Below, piece by piece: positions 16,827 to 25,314 of a DNA stretch of 64,000 nt; the first letter of the stretch is position 1; every line of letters begins with the position of its first letter. The notes beneath the pieces are model-generated. The model made no database searches, had not been told where the DNA came from, and worked only from the letters and a program-made list of their open reading frames with translations. This DNA comes from Metapseudomonas resinovorans DSM 21078 (lineage in GTDB: Bacteria > Pseudomonadota > Gammaproteobacteria > Pseudomonadales > Pseudomonadaceae). The stretch covers positions 78,791 through 142,790 of the forward strand of contig NZ_AUIE01000021.1 of the NCBI RefSeq assembly GCF_000423545.1, read 5' to 3'. The translations under genes were made by a program, and so were the position numbers.

Positions 16827-17572
16827 TGATCACCGTCCGTAACCTGACCAAATCCTTCAAAGGCCAGGAGGTGCTCAAGGGCATCGACCTGACCATCGAG
16901 CCGGGCGAAGTGGTGGCCATCATCGGCCCCAGCGGCTCGGGCAAGACCACCTTGCTGCGCTGCCTCAACCTGCTGGAAGTGCCCAGTGGCGGCCTCATCA
17001 AGGTGGGCGACATCGAGATCGACGCGAGCAAGCCGCTGAAGCAACAGCAAGGGTTGATCCGCAAGCTGCGCCAGCACGTCGGCTTTGTCTTCCAGAACTT
17101 CAACCTCTTCCCCCATCGCACCGCGCTGGAGAACGTCATCGAAGGTCCAGTGGTGGTGAAGAAGGAACCCCGCGAGCGCGCCGTCGAGAAGGCACGCAAG
17201 CTGCTGGAAAAGGTCGGCCTGGCAGGCAAGGAAGACGCCTATCCCAAGCGCCTCTCCGGCGGCCAGCAACAGCGCGTGGCCATCGCCCGTGCCCTGGCCA
17301 TGGAGCCCGACGTGATTCTCTTCGACGAGCCCACCTCGGCGCTCGACCCGGAGCTGGTGGGCGAAGTGCTCGCCACCATTCGCGGCCTGGCCGAAGAGAA
17401 CCGCACCATGGTCATCGTCACCCACGAAATGAGCTTCGCCCGCGACGTGGCCAACCGCGCGATCTTCATCGACAAGGGCGTGATCGTCGAACAAGGCGAC
17501 GCCAAGGCCCTGTTCAGTGCACCGAAGGAAGAGCGCACCAAGCAGTTCCTGAGCAAGTTCCTGGGCGGCTGA
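16826..17572 (+). CDS. tcyN: L-cystine ABC transporter ATP-binding protein
   Basis: The 248-aa ATPase has Walker [10 protein letters not shown], signature LSGGQQQR, Walker [14 protein letters not shown] and switch VTHEMSFA, all typical of polar amino acid importers (GlnQ/YecC class). It is the last gene of tcyJLN and ends just before the composite repeat region. Confidence 0.9.
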   Translation: MITVRNLTKSFKGQEVLKGIDLTIEPGEVVAIIGPSGSGKTTLLRCLNLLEVPSGGLIKVGDIEIDASKPLKQQQGLIRKLRQHVGFVFQNFNLFPHRTALENVIEGPVVVKKEPRERAVEKARKLLEKVGLAGKEDAYPKRLSGGQQQRVAIARALAMEPDVILFDEPTSALDPELVGEVLATIRGLAEENRTMVIVTHEMSFARDVANRAIFIDKGVIVEQGDAKALFSAPKEERTKQFLSKFLGG

Positions 17573-17948
17573 TCCGGCGGGTCCTGTGGGGGCGAATTCA
17601 TTGGCTATGTCTGCACTACGTGTTGTAGGCAGCTGCATTGCCTGTAGGAGCTGGCTTGCCAGCGAATGGCGGCGTTTCGCTGGCAAGCCAGCTCCTACAA
17701 GGCTCTTGGCTCGATGGTAAATCTCTCGCAACAGCTAACGCAGACATAGCGAATTCATTCGCCAAGCAGGCCGCAGGCCGCAGGCCTGCCATTCGAGCAT
17801 TCATGGGGGCAGCTGCGCTGCCCTTGGCGAATGAATTCGCCCCCACAGTGTCCATCTCCACCGGCGGCCCACACCCCACAAGCCCCCTGCAAGGAAATGC
17901 GCGTAGAATCCGCGCCCCTCGCAATACAGCCCCGCCACCGGAACACGC
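17573..17948. other. Repeat-filled gap before the MFS gene
   Basis: These 376 bp are almost entirely nested palindromic repeats (17586-17846). They are followed by about 100 bp that should hold the promoter of the MFS gene. Open frames across this stretch code only for the translated repeat (VGAGLPA, SLASQLL) and are not genes. Confidence 0.6.
17586..17846. repeat. Composite palindromic repeat region with nested 147-bp element
   Basis: The outer arms GTGGGGGCGAATTCATTGGC (from 17586) and the complement ending at 17846 enclose a 147-bp unit (17617-17763). Its core is a GTAGGAGCTGGCTTGCCAGC hairpin. Read on the minus strand, this unit aligns without gaps to 49131-49277, at about 131 of 147 positions by eye. 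It is a REP/BIME-like mosaic with no coding function. Confidence 0.8.
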
Positions 17949-19139
17949 ATGAACCCGAGCACCCTCCTCTCTCTGCCGCTGTTGGCCCTCGCCCTGGGCG
18001 GCTTCGTCGTCGGCAGCAGCGAATTCATCATCATGGGCCTGCTGCCCGAAGTGGCCAGCGACCTGCAGGTCAGTCTGTCCGACGCCGGCTTGCTGGTCAG
18101 CGCCTACGCCATGGGGGTGGTGATCGGTGCGCCATTGCTGGGCCCGCTGCTCGGCCGCCTGCCGCGCCGCCAGGCGCTGCTCTGGCTGATGGGTGCCTAC
18201 GCCCTGGGTAACCTCGGCTGCGCCCTGGCGCCGAACTACGAGTGGCTGTTGGCGATGCGCATGTTCACCGCCTTCAGCCACGCCGGCTTCTTCGGCTGCG
18301 CCACCCTGCTCGCCGCCGAACTGGCCCCCCCGCATCGCCGCGCCTCGGCCATGGCCCTGGTGCTCAGCGGCCTGACCATCGCCAACGTGCTCGGTGTGCC
18401 GGCAGGCGCCTGGCTGGGCCAGGCCACCAGTTGGCGGGTGACCTTCATGGTGGTGGCGGCCCTCGGTTTCCTCACCCTGCTCGCCCAGGCCCTCTGGCTT
18501 CCCGCCACGCCCAAGCCCCAGGCCAATGCGGCCGGTGCCTGGGACGGCATCCTGCGGCGCCCGGTGCTGCATGCGCTGTTCGTCTGCAGCCTGTCGTCGG
18601 TGGCGCTGTTCGGCGTGTTCACCTACATCAGCCCGCTGCTGCGGGACGTCTCCGGCTTCTCCCCGGAGCACGCCAACTTCGCCCTGCTGCTGTTCGGCGT
18701 CGGCCTCACCGTGGGCAACCTGTTAGGTGGGCGCCTGGCCGACAAAGGCTTCCGCTACGCGCTGCCGATGGCCTTCGGGGTGAGCACGCTATGCCTGCTG
18801 GGCCTATACGTCTTTGCGCAGGTTCCAGCCCTGGCACTGGGCTGCCTGTTCCTCTGGGGCGTGGCCAGCTTTGCCATTTCCTCGCCCCTGCAACTGCTGC
18901 TGGTGGAACAGGCTGGCGAATCGGCGAGCCTGGCCGCCACCCTCAGCCACGCCGCGTTCAATCTGGGGAATGCCAGCGGCGCCTTCATCGGCGGCCTGTG
19001 GCTGAGCACCAGCATGGGCCTGTCCAGCCTGCCGCTGATGGGTGTGGGCGTGCTGGCCTTGACCATCCTCGTCTGCCTTCCGCTGCCGCGTTTGCGCGCG
19101 GTACGTGATCGGCTCAAGGAAAGCGGACAGATTCACTGA
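17949..19139 (+). CDS. MFS transporter, DHA1 (AraJ/YdhP-like)
   Basis: The 396-aa membrane protein has 12 predicted hydrophobic segments. The start is LALGGFVVGSSEFIIMGLLPEVASDL, typical of AraJ/YdhP-type proton-driven exporters. The loop 2-3 motif A is readable as GPLLGRLPRRQAL. Such proteins export sugars, drugs or amino acid derivatives. It stands alone after the cystine operon with its own promoter region. Whether it exports a sulfur compound is unknown. Confidence 0.87.
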   Translation: MNPSTLLSLPLLALALGGFVVGSSEFIIMGLLPEVASDLQVSLSDAGLLVSAYAMGVVIGAPLLGPLLGRLPRRQALLWLMGAYALGNLGCALAPNYEWLLAMRMFTAFSHAGFFGCATLLAAELAPPHRRASAMALVLSGLTIANVLGVPAGAWLGQATSWRVTFMVVAALGFLTLLAQALWLPATPKPQANAAGAWDGILRRPVLHALFVCSLSSVALFGVFTYISPLLRDVSGFSPEHANFALLLFGVGLTVGNLLGGRLADKGFRYALPMAFGVSTLCLLGLYVFAQVPALALGCLFLWGVASFAISSPLQLLLVEQAGESASLAATLSHAAFNLGNASGAFIGGLWLSTSMGLSSLPLMGVGVLALTILVCLPLPRLRAVRDRLKESGQIH

Positions 19140-19263
19140 CGAGCGCGCGGAGATCGATTCGGAAGCACTCCCCACGCGCTTATTCGCAATGGATCGCTCG
19201 CGCCGCACCGGGCGAACTAGCATTCGGCTTGGCTGATTCGCCGATATCAACGGAGCGCGCGAA

Positions 19264-19638
19264 ATGACTGCCCACGAGACTGACCAAGACGCCATCCACC
19301 GCGTCGTGCGTGACTATGTCGAAGGCATGGTATTCGCCGATGAACACCGCCTGCGCCGGGCCTTTCACCCGCAGAGCCGCATCATCGGCCACTTCCAGGG
19401 TGAGCTCGAATGGCTCTCGGTAGACGACTTCACGGGCGCCATCCTCGACGCCGGCCCGGTGCTGGCTGAAGGCGAAACGCCCGTCTGGAAAATCGAGGCA
19501 CTGGACATCACCGGCGACGCCGCCTCGGCGAAGGTAGTCGACGACTACGCCGACATGCGCTTCACCGACTTCCTCTCGCTGCTGAAGATCGGCGGTCGCT
19601 GGAGCATCATCAACAAGCTCTACTACCTGCACGAGTAG
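19264..19638 (+). CDS. NTF2-like protein (lumazine-binding-like family)
   Basis: The 124-aa protein has the SnoaL/NTF2 cone-fold pattern: IHRVVRDYVEGMVFADEHRLRRAFHPQSRIIGH, then WLSVDDFTGAIL, and an end strand GGRWSIINKLYYLHE. It resembles the putative lumazine-binding family (PF12893-type). Such proteins are small enzymes or ligand binders with no common reaction. The RBS (GGAGCGCG) lies before 19264. No operon partner was found. Confidence 0.75.
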   Translation: MTAHETDQDAIHRVVRDYVEGMVFADEHRLRRAFHPQSRIIGHFQGELEWLSVDDFTGAILDAGPVLAEGETPVWKIEALDITGDAASAKVVDDYADMRFTDFLSLLKIGGRWSIINKLYYLHE

Positions 19639-19658
19639 CGCCCGCCGCAACCTCTCAT

Positions 19659-19740
19659 GGTGGACCGATGAAGCGTGGTCCATCCTACGAAAAGCTCAAT
19701 CCGTGCATAGGGTGGATGTCGCTTTTCACATCCACCGATG
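19659..19740. repeat. Two short hairpins of the GGTGGA family
   Basis: TGGTGGACC/GGTCCA and GGTGGATGT (19711-19719)/ACATCCACC (19728-19736) lie between the convergent NTF2-like and AAA+ genes. They probably end both transcripts. Confidence 0.5.
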
Positions 19741-19808
19741 GTGCTCTCCGATGTCCCGAATGATGCACCGGTGAAGCATGGCTACCCTGCCAGCACCTCG
19801 GCGAAAAG

Positions 19809-20702
19809 CTAGCGCAGGTGGTCGCGCTCTTCGTCGTTGGCCGCCAGCCGGCGCAGCTGGACGGCGAGCTGTGCGTAGCCCGGCAACGGTGGAAGGTTGA
19901 GGTGCTCGGGGAGAATCTCGGCGCCCTCGCTGACCAGCAGGGCGAAGTGCACGCTGTTCTCCAGCTCACGGGTATTGCCCGGCCAGGGGTAAGCTTCCAG
20001 CGCAGCCTGGGCGGCCGGGCTGATCAGCGGCAATGACAGGTCCAGGCGCTGTGCGTAGATGCCGAGGAAATACTCGGCCAACGGCAGGATATCGTCCGGC
20101 CGTTCGCGCAATGGCGGCAGCTCCACCCTTCCTTCGTCCAGGTACTGGTAGAGCCGCGCATTGAACTTGCCGACGCGCACCGCCTTGGCCAGGTCGATGC
20201 TGGTAGCGGCTACCAGACGCGCGTCCACCGGGGTCGGCTGGTGGGCGCCAACGCGGATCACCTCGCGGCTTTCCAGCGCCGCCAACAGCTTGGTCTGCAG
20301 AGGCAATGGCAGGTCGCCGATCTCATCCAGGTAAAGCGTTCCGCCATTGGCCGAACCGAACCAGCCGGCGCGGCTGCTGGCCGAGCCGCTGTGAGCGCCG
20401 GCCGTGTGACCGAAGAGCTCGGCCTCTGCGTAGGCCTTGCTGATGGCGCTGCAGCTCACCGCCACGAACAGGCCGGGACGGTCGCTGGAACGATGGATCT
20501 GCCGGGCCAGCAATTCCTTGCCGGTGCCGGTTTCGCCCTGGATCAGCACGGGCAGGGTGCTCGGCGCAAGCTGATCGACTTCCTCGCGCAACCGCCGCGA
20601 TCGCTCGTCGACGAACACCAGCGCACGGGCGCGGATGCTGAGGGGGCTGCGGTCGGCATCGGCGAAGGTCAGCAGCGGTTGACCGGGTTTTTCCTTGCTC
20701 AT
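19809..20702 (-). CDS. Minimal sigma54-type AAA+ protein without HTH
   Basis: The 297-aa protein has the central domain of sigma54 activators. Seen: Walker A GETGTGKE, Walker B GGTLYLDEIGDL, the sensor region RLVAATSIDL, PPLRERPDDILPLAEYFL and WPGNTRELEN. There is no N-terminal receiver domain and no C-terminal Fis-type helix-turn-helix, since the chain stops about 20 residues after the AAA+ lid. The sigma54-contact loop, normally GAFTGA, reads GAHSGS. It resembles SfnR-like regulators of organosulfur use, but these normally keep the DNA-binding domain. It may be degenerate, or may act as a partner or inhibitor of another activator. The RBBP9-type hydrolase gene lies just upstream. Confidence 0.8.
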   Translation of the reverse strand: MSKEKPGQPLLTFADADRSPLSIRARALVFVDERSRRLREEVDQLAPSTLPVLIQGETGTGKELLARQIHRSSDRPGLFVAVSCSAISKAYAEAELFGHTAGAHSGSASSRAGWFGSANGGTLYLDEIGDLPLPLQTKLLAALESREVIRVGAHQPTPVDARLVAATSIDLAKAVRVGKFNARLYQYLDEGRVELPPLRERPDDILPLAEYFLGIYAQRLDLSLPLISPAAQAALEAYPWPGNTRELENSVHFALLVSEGAEILPEHLNLPPLPGYAQLAVQLRRLAANDEERDHLR

Positions 20703-20770
20703 GGCGAAATCTCCCGCCGGGCCCAGGCTGCGATGCAGCGGGCCCCGACGTATTGCTGAATTGGATTGGA

Positions 20771-21352
20771 TCAGGCGCGTTTTCTGGACGATTGCTCGAC
20801 GCGCGCTTGCAAGCGATAGAGATGGGCGAAGCCTTGTTCCCAACGGTGATGCCCGGATTTCACATTGATGTGCCCGGCGCCGGTGAGGATCGCGGCTTCC
20901 GAGCCCCAGTCACGGGCCATTTCCAGGGCTCGCGCGGGGCTGGCCGCATGGTCGTTGTCCGAACCCACCAGCAGGCTGGGGAAGGGCAGCAGGTCACGCG
21001 GGATGGGCGCGAAGCCCTTGAGCGCGTCCGGGCAACCAGGGCGCTGCACGTCCGCCGGCGCGACCAGCAGGGCACCGCGCACGCGACGCAGCACATCCGG
21101 ATCGGACTGCGCAGCCCAGTGCGCCACGGTCACGCAGCCCAGACTGTGGGCGATGAGGATCACCGGGGTACGCTCGGCATCGATGGCGCGCTCCAGCGCC
21201 GCCACCCAGGACGCACGGTCCGGGTTGTTCCAGTCGGCCTGCTCGACCCGGCTCGCATTGGGCAGGCTGCGTTGCCAGTGGCTTTGCCAATGCTCGTCTG
21301 GCGAGCCCTGCCATCCCGGCAGGATCAGGTAGCGAATGGCCTGGCTGCGCAT
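20771..21352 (-). CDS. RBBP9/YdeN-type alpha/beta hydrolase
   Basis: The 193-aa serine hydrolase has the nucleophile elbow AHSLG, an acid in the VGSDNDHAAS loop, and histidine in GAGHINVKSGHHRWEQG. The N-terminus YLILPGWQGSPDEHWQSHW is diagnostic for the RBBP9/YdeN family. The start at 21352 has a strong AGGAGG. It is followed on the same strand, 68 bp on, by the AAA+ gene, so the two may be co-transcribed. The substrate is unknown. Confidence 0.87.
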   Translation of the reverse strand: MRSQAIRYLILPGWQGSPDEHWQSHWQRSLPNASRVEQADWNNPDRASWVAALERAIDAERTPVILIAHSLGCVTVAHWAAQSDPDVLRRVRGALLVAPADVQRPGCPDALKGFAPIPRDLLPFPSLLVGSDNDHAASPARALEMARDWGSEAAILTGAGHINVKSGHHRWEQGFAHLYRLQARVEQSSRKRA

Positions 21353-21404
21353 GGCGAGCCCTCCTTGCTGAATTTCGATGCTGGGCAGTCTAGGTGCTCG
21401 CCAT

Positions 21405-21455
21405 ATATCTGTTAAGGAATAAGAATTTATTTGCTTATGCATTATTAGCTTATCC
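21405..21455. promoter_or_regulatory. AT-rich island upstream of the RBBP9-type hydrolase gene
   Basis: A low-GC run (GGAATAAGAATTTATTTGC) includes ATAAG/CTTAT arms. It resembles the islands before tauA, dcyD, tcyJ and oscA, and is probably the promoter of the hydrolase-AAA+ pair. Confidence 0.4.
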
Positions 21456-21552
21456 ACTAAAGGTCGCCTCGGCGGCTCAGCGACGCCCCTGTAGGATGGG
21501 TTGAGTCATGCGATACCCATCCCACAAACGCGATGAAGGCAGCCGGGCGCCC

Positions 21553-22470
21553 ATGCAGATCGACGAAGAACTGACCCTGAAGAAGCTGGAGACCTTTCTC
21601 GCCTTCATGCGCAGCGGCAACCTGTCGCGTGCGGCAGCGGAGCTGAACACCAGCAACGTCAGCGTACACCGCGCCATCCACTCGCTGGAAAGCGCCCTGC
21701 GCTGCCCGCTGTTCAAGCATGAAGGGCGCAACCTGACGCCGCTGGAGAGCGCCTACGTGCTGGAAGAAAAGGCCCAGAAGCTGATCCAGGACGCCGTCGA
21801 GATGGTCCGTCTGACCCGCGAGGCGGCCGGCTTCTCTGCCGAACGCTTCAAGCTCGGCGCGCTCTATTCGCTGACGGTGAAGACCGTGCCGCAGTTGGTC
21901 ATGGGCCTGAAGCTGCGACGCAGCGAGCTGAACATCGACCTCACCCTGGGATCCAACGTCGACCTGCTCTACCGCCTGAAGAACATGGAACTGGACGCCA
22001 TCCTGGTCTCCCTGGATGACAGCGTGAACGACCCGGATTGCGAGCAATTGCCGCTGTTCTCCGACGACATCTTCCTCGCCGTCCCGACCGATTCGCCCTT
22101 CGCCGACCAGGACGAAGTGGACCTGGCGGACCTCGCCGACTCCACCTTCATCACCCTGACCCAGGGTTTCGCCACCCACCGCGACGGCGCGCGGGTGTTC
22201 CAGCAGGCCGGCTTCGAGCCCAAGGTGGCGATGCAGGTGAACGACATCTTCACCCTGCTCAGCATGGTCAGTTCCGGGGTCGGCTACGCGCTGCTGCCCG
22301 GGCGCATCGCGGCGGTCTACGAGAACCGGGTGAAGCTGATCCGCCTGCAGGCGCGTTATCGCCTGCTGCAACACATCGGCGTGGTCTTCCTGAAAGCCCG
22401 CGAGCGCGACCCGAACCTGCTCGCGCTGATCGCCGAGTGCCGCATGTACAGCCTGCGCAACGAGGGCTGA
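21553..22470 (+). CDS. mdcR: LysR-family regulator of malonate utilisation
   Basis: The 305-aa LysR protein has a winged HTH at about residues 8-65 (LKKLETFLAFMRSGNLSRAAAELNTSNVSVHRAIHSLE). A co-inducer domain follows (LYRLKNMELDAILVSLDD, VSSGVGYALLPGRIAAVYE). The start at 21553 (MQIDEELTLKKLE) was preferred over an upstream ATG that adds 15 residues from a repeat. It lies at the 3' end of the malonate operon, convergent with madM. In P. aeruginosa the mdc operon and mdcR are also neighbours. It probably activates mdcA-madM in response to malonate. Confidence 0.88.
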   Translation: MQIDEELTLKKLETFLAFMRSGNLSRAAAELNTSNVSVHRAIHSLESALRCPLFKHEGRNLTPLESAYVLEEKAQKLIQDAVEMVRLTREAAGFSAERFKLGALYSLTVKTVPQLVMGLKLRRSELNIDLTLGSNVDLLYRLKNMELDAILVSLDDSVNDPDCEQLPLFSDDIFLAVPTDSPFADQDEVDLADLADSTFITLTQGFATHRDGARVFQQAGFEPKVAMQVNDIFTLLSMVSSGVGYALLPGRIAAVYENRVKLIRLQARYRLLQHIGVVFLKARERDPNLLALIAECRMYSLRNEG

Positions 22471-22473
22471 AAC

Positions 22474-22505
22474 GACAACGCCCCGGCACTGGCCAGGGCG
22501 TTGTC
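22474..22505. terminator. Bidirectional hairpin between mdcR and madM
   Basis: Perfect 10-bp arms GACAACGCCC (22474-22483) and GGGCGTTGTC (22496-22505) lie between two converging genes. There is no clear T-run, so the hairpin may work as an intrinsic stop only weakly. Confidence 0.6.
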
Positions 22506-22518
22506 GGGCAGGCCGGGA

Positions 22519-23283
22519 TCAGCCCGCGATGCCGCGCATGGCAAAGAACAGCAGTGACGGCCCGAGCAGACAGCCGAGCGCCGTGTAGAAGGCCGCGGTC
22601 AGGCAGCCATAGGGCACCAGCTTCGGATCGGTTGCGGCCAGGCCGCCCGCCACACCGCTGGAGGTGCCCATCAAGCCACCGAAGATGACCGCCGTGCGCG
22701 GGTTGTTCAGGCCGATCAGGGGCGCCACGAAGGGCGTCACCACCATCACCAGGATGGCCTTCACCAGGCCGGCGGCGATGGACAGCGCCATGACCTCGGA
22801 ACTGGCGCCGATGGCCGCACCGGTCACCGGGCCGACGATGTAGGTGACTGCGCCAGCGCCAATGGTGGTCAGGCTCACCGCATCCGTGTAGCCGAAGGCC
22901 AGGGCCACGCCGACACCGGCAACGAACGAAGTGCCGATGCCGAAGAACAGCGACACCACGCCCGACACGCCGGCACGTTTGAGCTCCTCAATATTCACCC
23001 CGAACGCCGTGGCGACGATGGCGAAATCCCGCAGCATCGCACCGCCCAGCAGGCCAATGCCGGACAGCAACGGGATATCCACAAGGCCCTTCTGCCCGCC
23101 GGTCATCACGCCGCCGACATAGGACAGCACCAAGCCGAGGAAGATGGCGATGGCCGAGCCGTGCAGGCGGCCACGGGTGAGCTTGTCGGAGAGCCAGTAG
23201 GACAGCCACATGGTCACGCCGATCACGGCGAAACCGCTGATCAGGCCGTAACCGTTGATCACTTTCAGCATGGATTCGTACAT
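22519..23283 (-). CDS. madM: Malonate transporter subunit MadM
   Basis: The 254-aa membrane protein has about eight hydrophobic segments (MYESMLKVINGYGLISGFAVIGVTMWLSYWLSDKL at the start; GAGAVTYIVGPVTGAAIGASSEVMALS in the middle). It is the large subunit of the two-part sodium-dependent MadLM malonate carrier. An in-frame GTG at 23292 overlaps the madL stop and is an alternative start. It is the last gene of the mdc operon. Confidence 0.92.
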   Translation of the reverse strand: MYESMLKVINGYGLISGFAVIGVTMWLSYWLSDKLTRGRLHGSAIAIFLGLVLSYVGGVMTGGQKGLVDIPLLSGIGLLGGAMLRDFAIVATAFGVNIEELKRAGVSGVVSLFFGIGTSFVAGVGVALAFGYTDAVSLTTIGAGAVTYIVGPVTGAAIGASSEVMALSIAAGLVKAILVMVVTPFVAPLIGLNNPRTAVIFGGLMGTSSGVAGGLAATDPKLVPYGCLTAAFYTALGCLLGPSLLFFAMRGIAG

Positions 23284-23288
23284 GGCGG

Positions 23289-23690
23289 TCACCGCTGGGC
23301 AGGATTCAGGGATTCAGCGGCGACCGCCACCGGCTTCTTTTGCCCGAGACGATCGAGCACCGGGACCATGGCGAAGCCAAGCACCACCGCAGCGACGCCG
23401 GCGAGGATGGCCATGGGGCCGCCGGACAGCGCGCCAAGTACGTTCTGCTGGGCAGCCATGGCGACGACGATGGGGATGTAGATGGCGCTCCAGAACTCCA
23501 CGCCCACTTCGGACTTGGCGCTCATGAGACCGCGCTTGTGCAGGTAGCTGCCGACGAAAATCAGCAGGAGCATGGCGATACCGACGCCGCCGACATTGGC
23601 CGGGACGCCCAGCAGTTTGCCCAGCAGTTCACCGATGAACAGGCCTGCCAGGGTGCACAGGGCCAGGAAGGCCACACCGTAGATGATCAT
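23289..23690 (-). CDS. madL: Malonate transporter subunit MadL
   Basis: The 133-aa membrane protein has four hydrophobic segments (MIIYGVAFLALCTLAGLFIGELLGKLLG; VGGVGIAMLLLIFVGSYL). It is the small subunit of the MadLM carrier. It has a Lys/Pro-rich C-terminal end (DRLGQKKPVAVAAESLNPAQR). It begins 61 bp after mdcH. Confidence 0.92.
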   Translation of the reverse strand: MIIYGVAFLALCTLAGLFIGELLGKLLGVPANVGGVGIAMLLLIFVGSYLHKRGLMSAKSEVGVEFWSAIYIPIVVAMAAQQNVLGALSGGPMAILAGVAAVVLGFAMVPVLDRLGQKKPVAVAAESLNPAQR

Positions 23691-23751
23691 TGTTGTTGTC
23701 CTCGCATTCGGGTCGAAGTTGCTTGTTCTTGTCCTTCGAAGTGCACGGCGG

Positions 23752-24672
23752 TTATCGGGTCCGGCTTACCTCCTCACGCAGCAAGGCGTCCAGCGTATCC
23801 AGACGGGCGCCCTGGAAGGCGATCACCGTACCTTGGTCGAAGACCCGCCGCGCCAGGCCGCTGAGCACGGTGCCGGGCGGCAGTTCGATATGCAGGCGCA
23901 CGCCGCGCTCGTACGCGGTGCGCAGGGTGGCGTGCCAGTCGATGACACGGCACATGTTGAAAGCGAGGTCGTCGCGCAGGCGCTCCGGATCGAAGATCGG
24001 CCGCGCCGTGCTGCCGCTGAGGTAGCGGATCGCCGGGCGGCGCAGTTCTACCCCGGCAAAGGCGTCGGCCAGCTCGCGGGCGGGTTGTTCCAGCAGTTCG
24101 CAGTGAGACGGCACGCTCATCGCCAGACGCTTCGCCGCACCGGCGCCGAGCACCCGGGCACGCTCGGCGACGGCGGCCATGGCGGCATCGCTGCCGGCGA
24201 TCACCAGCTGGTTGTCGGCATTGATATTGGCGAGGTAGACCGGCCCTGGCGCGTCAGCCAGCAGGCGCTCCACGGTGCCCTGATCGAGCCCGATGATGGC
24301 GGTCATGCCATAGCCCTGTGGATACGCCTGCTGCATCAGCTCGCCGCGCAGGGCCACCAGGCGCACGGCATCGGCGAAGTCCAGCGAACCGGCGATCACC
24401 GCTGCCGCATAGGCACCGATGGAGAGCCCGGCGACATAGTCCGGCGCCGGGCTGCGTTCGAGCAGCAAGCGCGCGCACGAAACACCGGCCACCAGCAGGC
24501 AGAGCTGCACGGCACGGGTGGATTGCAGCGCCTCGGCCGAATCCAGCGCCAGCACGTTTTCGCCCAGGGCAGCGCTGGCTTCCTCCAGGACGTCGGCGGT
24601 TTCCGCCGGCAGCTGGTGGAGCATGCCCACCTGCTGCGCGCCCTGGCCAGGAAAGGCGAACAGGCTGCTCAC
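23752..24672 (-). CDS. mdcH: Malonate decarboxylase epsilon subunit (malonyl transferase)
   Basis: The 306-aa protein has the FabD-type acyltransferase fold: FAFPGQGAQQVGML at the start, nucleophile Ser in GLSIGAYAAAV, and SVPSHCELLEQPA with the active His. It loads malonyl from malonyl-CoA onto the acyl carrier subunit MdcC to start the catalytic cycle. It starts with GTG at 24672, overlapping the mdcG stop by 4 bp. Confidence 0.92.
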   Translation of the reverse strand: MSSLFAFPGQGAQQVGMLHQLPAETADVLEEASAALGENVLALDSAEALQSTRAVQLCLLVAGVSCARLLLERSPAPDYVAGLSIGAYAAAVIAGSLDFADAVRLVALRGELMQQAYPQGYGMTAIIGLDQGTVERLLADAPGPVYLANINADNQLVIAGSDAAMAAVAERARVLGAGAAKRLAMSVPSHCELLEQPARELADAFAGVELRRPAIRYLSGSTARPIFDPERLRDDLAFNMCRVIDWHATLRTAYERGVRLHIELPPGTVLSGLARRVFDQGTVIAFQGARLDTLDALLREEVSRTR

Positions 24673-25286
24673 GCGGCATGCTCCAGAACGTGCCAGGGGT
24701 TATCCACAAGGCGGGCCCCTTCGACGCATTTCAGCAGCACGCGACGCGCCTCACCGGCCCATTCGCGCAAGGCCACTGCGCCATTGGGGGTTTCCAGTTG
24801 CAGGTCGATGCGACACGGCGCGTCGTCCAGCACTGCCAGCAGCGCGCGGGCGTGCTGGCGGTCGATGGCACATGGGGTACGCAGGATCAGATCGAGGTCG
24901 CTGGCCTCGTGCAGCACGGCAATACCGGTGGCGAGCTGGAAGCCGACGCTGCCGGTGGGACCCCAGGGCAAGCCGGTGGCGGCCAGTATCGGGGCAACGA
25001 CTTCCAGCGCCCGCAGCGCCGGGAAATCGGCTACAGCACGAGGTCGCAGTTGTTCGGGGCTGAGCAGGCGCTGGATGGCATGGACGGGCATGACAGCAGC
25101 AAGGCGCTGGTCACGGCTGGTGCCACGGATGCCGACGGCAACCCAGCCGTCCGCACAAACAGCACGGCGCACCACCACAGGATGACCGGCTGCCAGGGCC
25201 TGATGTGCCCAGGCAGGGGCATCAGCGGGGAGCTGGTCCGATGTCATGCCCCAGAGCAGGTCGTGGGGTTTTGGAGTCTTGTTCAT
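24669..25286 (-). CDS. mdcG: Phosphoribosyl-dephospho-CoA transferase
   Basis: The 205-aa enzyme attaches the 2'-(5''-phosphoribosyl)-3'-dephospho-CoA group to MdcC (holo-ACP synthase of malonate decarboxylase). Family marks are PHDLLWG at the start, WGPTGSVGFQLATG, and HEASDLDLILRTP, a nucleotidyltransferase-type Asp-x-Asp. The start at 25286 (MNKTPKPHDLLWG) fits the family. An 83-bp gap with a repeat separates it from mdcE. Confidence 0.9.
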   Translation of the reverse strand: MNKTPKPHDLLWGMTSDQLPADAPAWAHQALAAGHPVVVRRAVCADGWVAVGIRGTSRDQRLAAVMPVHAIQRLLSPEQLRPRAVADFPALRALEVVAPILAATGLPWGPTGSVGFQLATGIAVLHEASDLDLILRTPCAIDRQHARALLAVLDDAPCRIDLQLETPNGAVALREWAGEARRVLLKCVEGARLVDNPWHVLEHAA

Positions 25287-25314
25287 TCGTGGCTCCTTGA
25301 AGTTCGGCGGCTCG

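Noticed and set aside
16745..17731. 328-codon minus-strand frame across tcyN and the composite repeat
   Set aside because: It starts in the repeat and runs antisense to the ATPase. The start of its translation (MREIYHRAKSLVGAGLPAK) is just the translated repeat, as is the frame at 49163-49606.
17638..17952. Small frames in the repeat region such as MPVGAGLPANGG
   Set aside because: Translated palindromic repeats; the same peptide appears at 49005-49256 in the opposite orientation.
19685..19969. Frameshifted HTH tail for the AAA+ protein
   Set aside because: The alternative frame after 19809 gives no helix-turn-helix pattern, so a single frameshift does not restore one.
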